Assembly (NCBI GenBank): GCA_903873655.1
Contig: CAIQPH010000083.1
Coordinates: forward strand, 1 to 56,792
Direction of reading: 5' to 3'
Source: an uncultured Holophagaceae bacterium
Lineage (GTDB): Bacteria; Acidobacteriota; Holophagae; Holophagales; Holophagaceae
Length of the DNA: 56,792 bases
Shown: positions 8,228-17,000 of the stretch, piece by piece
Layout: the number at the start of each line of letters is the position of its first letter
Numbering within the stretch: the stretch's first letter is position 1
Translations under genes and position numbers: made by a program
The notes under the pieces: model-generated
Told to the model about the DNA's origin: nothing
The model's database searches: none
The model's input: only the letters and a program-made list of their open reading frames with translations

Positions 8228-9076
8228 TCAGAAGCCGGTGATGAGGCTCTTATCCCGTTCCAGGGCTTCGAGGGCAGTCGCCCGGTGCCTCTGGTAGGTC
8301 GCGTCATCGAGTTTCAGGATGTCCATGGCCTCCCAGGTTGCCCCGACCAGGGCCTCCGGGCTGCCGACGCCGATCTGGAGGTCGATGGCGACCTGGTTCC
8401 CGAGGGCCACGAGGGCCACCAGGCGCTGGGTCTCCTTGGGCGCCTGGATGGGGTCATGGTGCCAGCGCGCGGCTGCCTCGATGCCCTCGGTCAGGTTCCA
8501 GGAGCCAAGCAGTGCCTCGCCGACCATGGCGTGGTCGAACCCGAAGGTCTCGAGTTCCAGGGAGGGCCCTTCCCCTCCCTGTTCGTGGACATGGCGGAGC
8601 AGGGTGTCATAGGCTTCGGGGAATTTCAGGGTCAGGACGATCTTCCCAATGTCATGCATCAGGCCCGCCATGAACGTCTCCTCCGTGAAGGCATAGTGCA
8701 TGGCCCTGCTGAAGGCGCTGCCCAGGATGGCGGTCGCCAGGGCGTGCTCCCACAGGATGCGCTCCTGATTGCCAGCGGGACCTCGGCTGAAGAGGTTCTT
8801 GACGCTGGAGGCGATCACGACACTCCGGGAGGTGGAGAAGCCCAGCGTCATGATCGCTTCAGGGAGCGTGGCGACCTCTCTCATCCGGCCGAACATGGCC
8901 GAATTGGAGACCTTCAGGAGCTGCGCGGAAAGCGCCTGGTCCGTGCGGATCAGGCGCTGAAGTTCCTCAGACGAGGTATCCGAATCCACCGAGATCTGGA
9001 TGGCCCGGGTGGCCACCTTCGGCAGGGGCGGGAGGTCGCCGAGGTTCTTAATCACTTCCTGCGGGGTCATAGACAT
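8228..9076 (-). CDS. HDOD domain signalling protein
   Basis: The protein consists mainly of one HDOD domain, a degenerate HD-hydrolase fold that usually acts as a scaffold in bacterial signalling (chemotaxis, cell cycle, c-di-GMP) rather than as an enzyme. Visible marks are LGDLPPLPKVATRAIQIS at the start, IRTDQALSAQLLKVSNSAMF, the ITLGF-like IMTLGFSTSRSVVIASSV, and FMAGLMHDIGKIVL, which keeps an HD pair. I chose the ATG at 9076 because AAGGGG lies 7 bp upstream; ATG codons at 9094 and 9112-9115 would add up to 13 residues of poor conservation. It converges on pgi (25 bp between stops) and lies 86 bp downstream of the GAF gene, so the two may be co-transcribed. Confidence 0.85.
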   Translation of the reverse strand: MSMTPQEVIKNLGDLPPLPKVATRAIQISVDSDTSSEELQRLIRTDQALSAQLLKVSNSAMFGRMREVATLPEAIMTLGFSTSRSVVIASSVKNLFSRGPAGNQERILWEHALATAILGSAFSRAMHYAFTEETFMAGLMHDIGKIVLTLKFPEAYDTLLRHVHEQGGEGPSLELETFGFDHAMVGEALLGSWNLTEGIEAAARWHHDPIQAPKETQRLVALVALGNQVAIDLQIGVGSPEALVGATWEAMDILKLDDATYQRHRATALEALERDKSLITGF

Positions 9077-9162
9077 GGCAACACCCCTTGGCATGGCTTC
9101 ATTCCAACTCATCATCTCCCAGAGGCAAGGACATGAAGTCGGTCATCGCTGGAGCCATCTCC

Positions 9163-9792
9163 TCAGGTCATGGCCAGCTGGAACAGGTGCGCCGCGCTGG
9201 CGGCCAGGTTTTCCATGAGGTCGACGGCTTCGGCCGGGAGCAGGCCGGGCCGGGGATCATTGCATTGGATCAGGCCGTAGGTTACAGCGTCCCGCCGGAT
9301 CGGGAACAGACCTACGGTTTCGTAGCCGGCAGCATTGCACCGGTTGCGCGTGTCCCCCAGGCACTCGGGTTCGAGGTGCGAGGCCAGGAGATTGCTGGTG
9401 GAAGCTGTGATGAAGCTGCCCCGGTTCGTGAAGAAGGTCTGCTGAGGGTCGACCTGACCTGAAATCACCCGGCCGCACAGACAGGCCAGGATCGGCTGCC
9501 GGTAACTGTCCCTGAGCAGGCGGCCGTGTTCATCCGTCGCGCAGAGATCATCCTCGATGGCCAGGAAGCGTTCCGGGAAGCCTAGGTTGGCCGCATAGGG
9601 AAAGCCCGGTCCATCCTTCAGGCGTATGGCCACGGCCTCGCACCCGGAGAGGTGCTGAGCGAGAACTACCAACTGGCGGGCAATGGCCTTGGGATCTGCC
9701 AGGGCGTTGGCCATCCGGATCAGATCGAGAAAAGCTCGGCGCTCAAGATTCAGGCCGCTGGCGTCAGGTGTGCTCCGAGCCTGTCCGGTCAT
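9163..9792 (-). CDS. Stand-alone GAF domain protein, cysteine-rich subtype
   Basis: A 209-residue protein containing one GAF domain and no attached kinase, cyclase or HTH. The region around ILACLCGRVISG, TFFTNRGSFITASTSNLLAS, ECLGDTRNRCNAAGYETVGL and GLIQCNDPRPGLL matches a GAF subtype usually found inside PAS/GAF sensor kinases, with conserved cysteines that might bind a metal or respond to redox. The ligand is unknown. The ATG at 9792 has GGGAG 8 bp upstream; a GTG at 9807 is the alternative. It is followed by the HDOD gene on the same strand, so a two-protein signalling unit is possible. The glycogen genes on both sides are only positional neighbours. Confidence 0.75.
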   Translation of the reverse strand: MTGQARSTPDASGLNLERRAFLDLIRMANALADPKAIARQLVVLAQHLSGCEAVAIRLKDGPGFPYAANLGFPERFLAIEDDLCATDEHGRLLRDSYRQPILACLCGRVISGQVDPQQTFFTNRGSFITASTSNLLASHLEPECLGDTRNRCNAAGYETVGLFPIRRDAVTYGLIQCNDPRPGLLPAEAVDLMENLAASAAHLFQLAMT

Positions 9793-9881
9793 GATGTTGG
9801 CTCCCACACCTAAATATCGTTCTTCTGACTAGCCAGTGTAAGAAATCATTGAGAATTATGGGTTCTTCGTCGGTCTAGTGG

Positions 9882-9918
9882 CCTGACCTCCTCGCCGGGG
9901 CCCGGCGAGGAGGTCAGG
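9882..9918. repeat. 18-bp perfect inverted repeat over the glgP stop codon
   Basis: Positions 9882-9899 and 9901-9918 are perfect reverse complements around a single central base; the right arm contains the glgP stop codon (TGA at 9914-9916 on the minus strand). The stem is very GC-rich. No run of U follows on the minus strand, so it is not a textbook intrinsic terminator. It may protect or end the glgP transcript through RNA structure, or be a small repeat element. What is seen is only the symmetry. Confidence 0.7.
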
Positions 9919-12040
9919 GCGGTGGCATCTGGCAGCTGCTGCCGACGGCGGCGGGCAGGTAGAGGTGGTTGGCATAATCCTGCAGCATGCGGTCCGCGTT
10001 GAATCGCCAAGCCAGGGTGCGGATGGACTGCTTCATACGGTCCACCCAGCAGCGGGGGACGCCGACGGAGTTGCGGTTCTCGTAATACATGGGCACGACC
10101 TCCTCCTCCAGCAGGCGGAAGAGATCCTCGGCGTCGCGCTCGTCCTGGATGGCCTGGTTCGCGTGAATCTCCCCGGTGCCGATGGCGAAGCCGTTCTGGC
10201 CGTTGTAGGCCTCGGCCCACCAGCCATCCCGGACGGAGATGTGCAGGCCGCCGTTGAGCACTACTTTCATGCCGCTGGTGCCGCAGGCTTCGAGGGGACG
10301 CTGGGGGTTGTTGAGCCAGGCATCGATGCCCTGATAGAGCAGACGGCCTACGCGGATGTTGTAGTTCTCGATGAAGACGATGCGGTGCCGGAACCGGGGG
10401 TCCTCAAGGAGTTTCACCACCTTCTGGATAAGGCCCTTGCCCGTGTGGTCGGCCGGATGCGCCCGGCCCGAGAAGACGAGGTTGACGGGTCGCTCCGGGT
10501 GGTTGACCAGGCGGTCCAGGCGGTCCAGGTCCGTGAAGAGCAGATCCGGCCGCTTGTAAGGCACGAAGCGGCGGGCGAAGCCGATGGTGAGGGCATCCGG
10601 ATCCAGGGGCGCCGGATCGATCTCGGGCAGGCCCAGGCGGGCCCGGGTGTGGGCGCTGCGCTCGCGGATGAAGCGGATGGTGCGGGCCTTCAGAACCTGT
10701 TTGGTCTCCCAGAGTTCCGCCGACGAGACGTCCACGATCTTCGTCCAGGTGTCGGGTCGCGTCAGCGCCCCCTGGTAGGCCACGCCCAGGTGCGATTCGT
10801 ACAGGTGGTTCATCTCGGTCGCCAGCCAGGTGGGTAGATGGACCCCGTTGGTGACATGGCCGATGGGGACGGCCTCCTCCCGCAGGCCTGGGTAGAGGTG
10901 GTTCCACATCTTCCGGGAGACCACGCCGTGGAGGGCCGAGACGCCGTTGGCGCGCCGGGAGAGCTTGAGGGCCAGCACGGTGGGCATGAAGGCAGAGCCG
11001 TGGTCGTGGGGGTTCACGCGTCCCAGCCCCATGACCTCGTCGAGGGGCAGCTTCAGCCCCTCAGCCAGGGGCCGCAGGTGCTCGGCCGCCAGGCCAGCGG
11101 GGAAGCGGTCGTGGCCTGCGTCTACGGGGGTGTGCGTGGTGAACACCGTGGCGGCCGCGACCTCCTGGAGGGCCAGGTGGGGGTCCATCCCATCGGCCTG
11201 GATGCGGTGGCGGGCCCGTTCGAGCAGGGCGAAGGCGGAGTGGCCCTCGTTGAGGTGGAACACGCTGGCGTTGACGCCGAGCGCGCGCAGGGCCCGGGCG
11301 CCGCCCACGCCCAGCAGCAGTTCCTGCTCGATGCGCATGCGCTGGTCCCCGCCGTAGAGGCGGGCGGCGAGGGCCACATCCTTGGGATCGTTCTGCTTGA
11401 CGCGGGTATCCAGGAGGATGAGGCGGATGCGTCCAACCTTCACTTCCAGGACGGCGGCATGCGCGACTCTTCCCGGCAGTTCGACGGAGACCTGGATGGG
11501 GTCGCCATAGCGATCCAATGACGGCACCAGCGGCAGATCCGCGATGTCAAAAGGCTCCACTACGTCCTGCTGCCAGAACTCCTCGTTCAGCACCTGGGAG
11601 GTGTAGCCCTCGTGATAGAGCAAGCCCACGCCCACCAGGGGAACGCCCAGATCCGAAGCGGCCTTCAGGTGGTCACCCGCCAGGATGCCCAATCCGCCTG
11701 AGTAGATGGGCAGGGATTCGTGGATGCCGAATTCCATGCAGAAGTAGGCAACGGGCCGTGATCCCAGGGCACCGGCGTGGGTGAGCCCCCAGGTGGTGAC
11801 GGGCGTGAGGTACTCCTGCAACTGGCGCAGGGCCCGGTCCACCCGGGCCGGAATGTCCACGTCGGCGGCACGCTGATCGAGTTGGTCCGGCTCAATCTGC
11901 TTCAGCACGGACATGGGGTTCTGGTGGGCCTTGTGGTACAGCTCCAGGTCCAGGTCGCGGAAGATCGTGCGCACCTCGGGTTTCCAGGTCCACCAGAGGT
12001 TCTGGGTGAGCTTCTGCAATTTGGGAATGAGCTTGTTCAT
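9914..12040 (-). CDS. glgP: Alpha-glucan (glycogen) phosphorylase, GT35
   Basis: This enzyme releases glucose-1-phosphate from the non-reducing ends of glycogen. It is 708 residues, the compact type with an N-terminal DUF3417-like region (NLWWTWKPEVRTIFRDLDLE) rather than the ~800-residue E. coli/animal type. Supporting motifs are YFCMEFGIHESLPIYSGGLG, the TFTTHTPV-like VFTTHTPVDAGHDRF, NGVHLPTW, GFARRFVPYKRPDLL and EACGTSGMKVVLNGG, in which Lys592 is the expected pyridoxal-phosphate lysine. It is the last gene of the minus-strand debranching-enzyme, glgB, glgP series and starts 14 bp after the glgB stop. With glgC and glgA nearby, both synthesis and breakdown are covered. Confidence 0.93.
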   Translation of the reverse strand: MNKLIPKLQKLTQNLWWTWKPEVRTIFRDLDLELYHKAHQNPMSVLKQIEPDQLDQRAADVDIPARVDRALRQLQEYLTPVTTWGLTHAGALGSRPVAYFCMEFGIHESLPIYSGGLGILAGDHLKAASDLGVPLVGVGLLYHEGYTSQVLNEEFWQQDVVEPFDIADLPLVPSLDRYGDPIQVSVELPGRVAHAAVLEVKVGRIRLILLDTRVKQNDPKDVALAARLYGGDQRMRIEQELLLGVGGARALRALGVNASVFHLNEGHSAFALLERARHRIQADGMDPHLALQEVAAATVFTTHTPVDAGHDRFPAGLAAEHLRPLAEGLKLPLDEVMGLGRVNPHDHGSAFMPTVLALKLSRRANGVSALHGVVSRKMWNHLYPGLREEAVPIGHVTNGVHLPTWLATEMNHLYESHLGVAYQGALTRPDTWTKIVDVSSAELWETKQVLKARTIRFIRERSAHTRARLGLPEIDPAPLDPDALTIGFARRFVPYKRPDLLFTDLDRLDRLVNHPERPVNLVFSGRAHPADHTGKGLIQKVVKLLEDPRFRHRIVFIENYNIRVGRLLYQGIDAWLNNPQRPLEACGTSGMKVVLNGGLHISVRDGWWAEAYNGQNGFAIGTGEIHANQAIQDERDAEDLFRLLEEEVVPMYYENRNSVGVPRCWVDRMKQSIRTLAWRFNADRMLQDYANHLYLPAAVGSSCQMPPP

Positions 12041-12054
12041 GGCGGTCCTGGGTT

Positions 12055-13974
12055 TTACGGGTGGGTCGGTGGTTCAGGTTTCAGGAAGAGAGCGGCAAGC
12101 GGCGGGAGGATGAGGTTCAAGGACTGGGGGAAGCCATGGGCAGGAACCGGCTCTGTCTCGATCCGGCCCGTATTGCCCTGGTTCCGTCCCCCGTAGTAGG
12201 TGGAATCCGTGTTCAGTAGTTCGGCGTATGTCCCGGCTGAGGGCACCCCGATGCGGTAGCCTCGCTGCGGCCGCGCCGTGAAGTTGAAGGCGATGGCCAT
12301 GAAGTCCCGGGAATCCGAAGCCCTGCGCAGCAGCGTGAGGACGCTGTTGAAGCGGTCACCGCAATCGATCCAGGAGAACCCGCCGTGCTGGCAATCTCCC
12401 TCGTACAAAGCTGGATGGCGCCGGTAGAGTCCGTTGAGGTCGCGGATCAGGTCGTGGATGCCCTTGTGGTCGGGCTGATTGAGGAGGCCCCAGTCCAGCG
12501 CCGTGTCATGGTTCCATTCCTTCCCCTGGGCAAATTCGCCGCCCATGAAGAGCAGCTTCTTGCCGCCGTGGGCGAAGAGCCAGGCGTAGAGCAGGCGCAG
12601 GTTCGCCATACGCTCCCAGGGTTCGCCGGGCATGCGGCCATAGAGACTGCGCTTGCCGTGGACCACCTCGTCATGGGACAGCGGCAGCACATAGTTCTCG
12701 GAGTCGTGGTAGAGCATGGAGAAGGTGATGTCGTCGTGGTGGTGGGGTCGGGCCATCATCCCTTCGCCCAGGTAGCGCAGGGTGTCGTGCATCCAGCCCA
12801 TGTCCCACTTGAAGCCGAAACCGAGGCCGCCCTTGTCCGTGGGCCGCGACACGCCGGGCCAGGAGGTGGATTCCTCCGCCACGGTGAAGGTGTCCGGGAA
12901 CTGGGCGTAGACCGTTTCGTTGAGGCGGCGGAGGAAGGCCACGGCCTCAAGGTTCTCCCGGCCGCCATGGCGGTTGGGAATCCACTGGCCCGCCTCGCGG
13001 CTGTAGTCCAGGTAGAGCATGGAGGCCACGGCATCCACCCGCAGCCCGTCCACGTGGAACTGATCGAGCCAGAACAGGGCGTTGGAGATGAGGTAGTTCT
13101 GGACCTCCGCGCGGCCGTAGTTGTAGATCAGGGTGCCCCAGTCCATGTGGCGCCCCTGGCGGGGATCCGCGTGCTCGTAGAGGTGGGTGCCGTCGAAGCT
13201 GGCCAGGCCGTGGGCGTCTTCGGGGAAGTGGGCGGGCACCCAGTCGAGGATGACCCCCAGCCCGGCCTGATGCAGGGTGTCCACGAAGGCCTTGAAGTCC
13301 TCGGGCCCGCCGAAGCGGCTGGTGGGGGCGAACAGGCCCAGGGGCTGATAGCCCCAGGAGGGATCGTAGGGATGTTCGGTTACCGGCAGCAGCTGGACGT
13401 GGGTGAAGCCCAGCCAGCTGGAATAGGGCGCCAGGTCCGCGGCGATCTCCTGGTAGCTCATGAAGGAGCCGTCCGGACGCCGTCGCCACGATCCCAGGTG
13501 CAACTCGTAGATGCTGAGCGGAGCCGCATGAGCCTTCCTGTGCCGACGGGCTTCCATCCAGGCACCGTCGCCCCAGGCATGGGGTCTCAGACCGTGGATG
13601 ACCGAGGCCGTTCCGGGGGCGCGTTCGCAGCGGAAGGCGTAGGGGTCGGCCTTGAGGGGCAGGAGGTTGCCGGTCGGGCCATGGATCTCAAATTTGTAGA
13701 ACATGCCCGCGACCAGCCCCGGAACAAAGGTCTCCCAGAAGCCATTGGGGCCGATCTGGGTTAGCGGATGAGCCCGACCGTCCCAGCCGTTGAAGTCCCC
13801 CACCACGCTCACGGACCTGGCATTGGGCGCCCAGACCGCGAAGCTCACTCCGGCCACGCCGGCCACGCTCCGAGGATGGGCCCCCAGCTTTTCATAGGCC
13901 CGCAGATGGGTGCCTTCGCCCAGCAGGTGTAAATCCAGGTCGCCTAAGGTGGTGGCGAGGCGAGGTGGTTCCAT
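12055..13974 (-). CDS. glgB: 1,4-alpha-glucan branching enzyme (GH13)
   Basis: GlgB transfers alpha-1,4 chains to alpha-1,6 positions, making the branches of glycogen. The 639-residue protein has an N-terminal CBM48 ([20 protein letters not shown] at about 43-62), then a GH13 barrel with [27 protein letters not shown] (nucleophile Asp314), [11 protein letters not shown] (acid/base Glu near 367) and [14 protein letters not shown] (transition-state Asp), and a C-terminal beta domain ending in LPPLAALFL. It lacks the additional N-terminal module of E. coli GlgB (728 aa), as many bacterial enzymes do. It lies 42 bp after the debranching-enzyme gene and 14 bp before glgP. Confidence 0.95.
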   Translation of the reverse strand: MEPPRLATTLGDLDLHLLGEGTHLRAYEKLGAHPRSVAGVAGVSFAVWAPNARSVSVVGDFNGWDGRAHPLTQIGPNGFWETFVPGLVAGMFYKFEIHGPTGNLLPLKADPYAFRCERAPGTASVIHGLRPHAWGDGAWMEARRHRKAHAAPLSIYELHLGSWRRRPDGSFMSYQEIAADLAPYSSWLGFTHVQLLPVTEHPYDPSWGYQPLGLFAPTSRFGGPEDFKAFVDTLHQAGLGVILDWVPAHFPEDAHGLASFDGTHLYEHADPRQGRHMDWGTLIYNYGRAEVQNYLISNALFWLDQFHVDGLRVDAVASMLYLDYSREAGQWIPNRHGGRENLEAVAFLRRLNETVYAQFPDTFTVAEESTSWPGVSRPTDKGGLGFGFKWDMGWMHDTLRYLGEGMMARPHHHDDITFSMLYHDSENYVLPLSHDEVVHGKRSLYGRMPGEPWERMANLRLLYAWLFAHGGKKLLFMGGEFAQGKEWNHDTALDWGLLNQPDHKGIHDLIRDLNGLYRRHPALYEGDCQHGGFSWIDCGDRFNSVLTLLRRASDSRDFMAIAFNFTARPQRGYRIGVPSAGTYAELLNTDSTYYGGRNQGNTGRIETEPVPAHGFPQSLNLILPPLAALFLKPEPPTHP

Positions 13975-14016
13975 GGATCATTCTAAGCTGCGAGGGCCCT
14001 TCGCAGGTCGATGGAT

Positions 14017-17000
14017 TCACGGGTTCAGTGTCTTCCAGACCCGAAGCGCCTCGCTGACGCTCCAAGCCTGGGCATCGCAGCCCCGGGCAATATGGGGGGC
14101 ATCGCCATCGAGGATTTCCGGCAGCTGACCGAGGCAGCCCGTGTCCAGAAGGGGGGCCACTGAGCTGAGCCAGGCCCGGGCCGTGGCGCGAGCGGCGGGA
14201 TCCCCGTCCCAGGCCAGGTCCAGGGCCTCGCAAAGCAGGGGCAGCAGCCAGACCCAGGCTGTGCCGTTGTGGTAGGCAGGCTTGCGGCGGGTGTCCTCGT
14301 CGCCGGCATAGCTGCCTTGGTAGGGACGCACCGGATCGTTGAGCAGGCCGCCCCAGGGGGCAGGAATGGCCAGCGGCACTGCGACGGGCAGGGGCGCCAG
14401 GCTCCGCAATCCCCCTGGCACCAGCAGGTGGCGGGCGCAGGCGGCTACCGCCCGGCGGGCGCGATCGCTGGCCACGAGACCGAGGGTCACGAGGAAAAGC
14501 TGGTTGGGGCGAAGGTGATCGGCCGGCACGGCCTCTTTCGCCGTCACACCAGGGGCGGCCAGCAGGACATCTGCGAACCAACCCTGCTCCTCCAGCCAGA
14601 AGGCCTCGAGGGAGGCCTCGGCAAGGGCGGCGGTGGCTGACCAGGGCTCCGCGTCACTGGGTGCAGAGAGGCGGTCCAGCAGGCGCAGCAGGCGGATCCA
14701 CAGGGCCTGGATCTCGACCGGGTAGCCTTCCCGCGGCGTGCCCATGGGGTATCGGGTGTCCATCCAGGTGAAGTGCGCCGGGCTCCAGAGCAGGCCTGAG
14801 GCCGGGTCCATCCGCACGCCATTGCGGGCCCCGAGTCGCAGGTTCTCACCCAGGGACGTCAGCACCTCGAGCACCGAGCGGCTCCCCCCCGCCAAGGCAT
14901 GCGTCGTCTGGGATCCAGCGTTGGCCGCCGCGAAGAAGAAGGTCGAACCCAGGCGCTCCCCGGCCTCCTCGCAGGCCACGGCCAGCCAGAGGGGGGCATC
15001 GGAAGTATCCCGGTCCCCGGTGTGATCGGCGCCCAGCATGTTCGGCAGGGTGCCGGAGTCTTCCAGGGCCGCGAAGGTGCGCAGGATGAGCGCTGCTTCC
15101 TCCGCCTGCCCGGAGGCCAGGAGCCCCCGGCAGACGATGAGCGTGTCTCTGCCCCAGTCCAGGAACCAGGGGTAGCCCGCGATGACCGTCAGTCCGTCGT
15201 CGCGGCGGGCGAGAAAAGCCTGCAGCGCCTTCCGGAGACACCCGGGTACATCAGGGGTTCCGGCCGGCTCGGAGGTAACGTATTCCTCCGGGAGGCGCTC
15301 CTCTGCGCTGACCACCATGCGGATTCCAGATGCCGGTGGCAGGGGCAGGTCGAACCAGCCCGGACTCCAGGCATCCCCCGAGTCCGTCAACCCCCGGGAG
15401 CCCTCGATGGGATGCTGGATGTTCCGGGTGGCCTCGGGCTTCGGGTGATAGGCGCCGGCTGTCACCCAGGCCTCTAACTGGCGCCCCTGGGCAGGAGCGA
15501 AACGGAAACCAGGGCGATCCTCCAAGCGGGTGGTGGCGGCTTGGAAATGCTTTTCCGTGCCTCCATCCAGGCGGGTCTCCCCGTGGAAGGAGCGGTCCTC
15601 CAGATCGAGCCGAACCGTGAGCCTCACATTAAGCCGCGAGGGCAGATCAGTCTCTTCCCCGGCGTTGGCGGGGCGGGACCAGCGCAGCTCCACGGCATTC
15701 TGGTCCGCGGGCATGTGCGCCTCGAGGCAAAGCTCCACCCGCCTCCCGTCCCCTGCGCTGGCCTGGAAAGTCCAGCGGGCGGGGGGGCCTGCGTTCAGGT
15801 GGATGAGGTTGTGACCATCCAGGGGGGTGATGAAGCCATCGGCATTCACCCAGGCCCGCACCCGCTTGGCCAGCACATGGCGGTCCGAAGGAGCCGTCGG
15901 GTGGAGGTTCGCCGCCAACAGGCAGTCGTACTTGGAGGCGATGCCGCCTAGATCAGCCTGCAACCTCGCCATGCCGCCGCGTCCGTTGGTGAGCAGGATC
16001 AGGCCATGGGGTCCGGGACTGGACGGCTCAGGCTGGCCGGACAGGAATCGAACGACCGCCTGGACGTCCCGGGCTTCCTGCGCATGGCGTTGGAGCGTGA
16101 GGGAGGCATCGCCCCTTCGCTCTAAGCAGGGCGGGATGGCCGCGATGAAGCCATCATCCGCGGGTGTGCTTCGCAAATGCAGATCGGCCTGGTCCGCACC
16201 ACGCAGCGTGGCCGAGAAGGGGGCTGCATCCTTCAGCAGCAGCCAGTGGCCTGGGGCTACCAGACTCACCCGGCGAACGTCCTCGACCTGCCAGATCGTC
16301 ACCTGGGGGAAGGCTGGATCCGCCAAGGCGGCATCCAGGGCGGCCAGCAAGTCGTGTCGAAGGAGGTCCCCATCCACGTGGCACAGGGCCGCGAGGAAGG
16401 CCTCGGGATTCCGGGCGGCGCGAGCAGCCAGGCCCTGCCAGTCGCCGGGACCGATCGCTTCCGCCGGGTGGACTGCGGCCAGAGATTGCAGGGCCCAGGC
16501 AGACTGGGCGCGGGCCCGCCGGTAGGCTTCTCCGGCCAGGCCCAGGGGGGTGGGGTGAGCCGCCAGGCAGTAGCTCCCACCCGGCGGGAGGAGCAGCTCA
16601 TACCCGCCGCCCACCAGGCCTTCCCCGGCCGGCATCGCCTGGCCGAGCAGGTCCAGCGGGGAAGCACCCAGGGAAAGCCATTCGGTAAGAGTGAGCTGGC
16701 AGGGCTGCGCCTTCTCGGCATCGAGATTAACCAGCACAAGCACGTCATCAAGGCCTTCTGCTGAGGTCCGGCGGAGGGCCAGCACCGGCGCATCGTCACC
16801 ACTGATGCGGCGCACATCGGCACCATCGAAGAAGCAGGGGTGATCCGAGAGCAGGCGATTCAGCGCCGCCAGGTCATCGATCAGGTTCGGTTCAGCCCCC
16901 CAGGCGAGATCCCTGGCCTCGTGCACGTCCACCTTCTCGGTGGCCAGCCACTCCACGCCCGCCGTGAAGCCGAAGCCACCACTCTGGCCCACCAGGGCGC

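Noticed and set aside
9882..9918. Rho-independent terminator for glgP
   Set aside because: The stem is strong but no T-run follows on the minus strand and the stem includes the stop codon; kept only as an inverted repeat.
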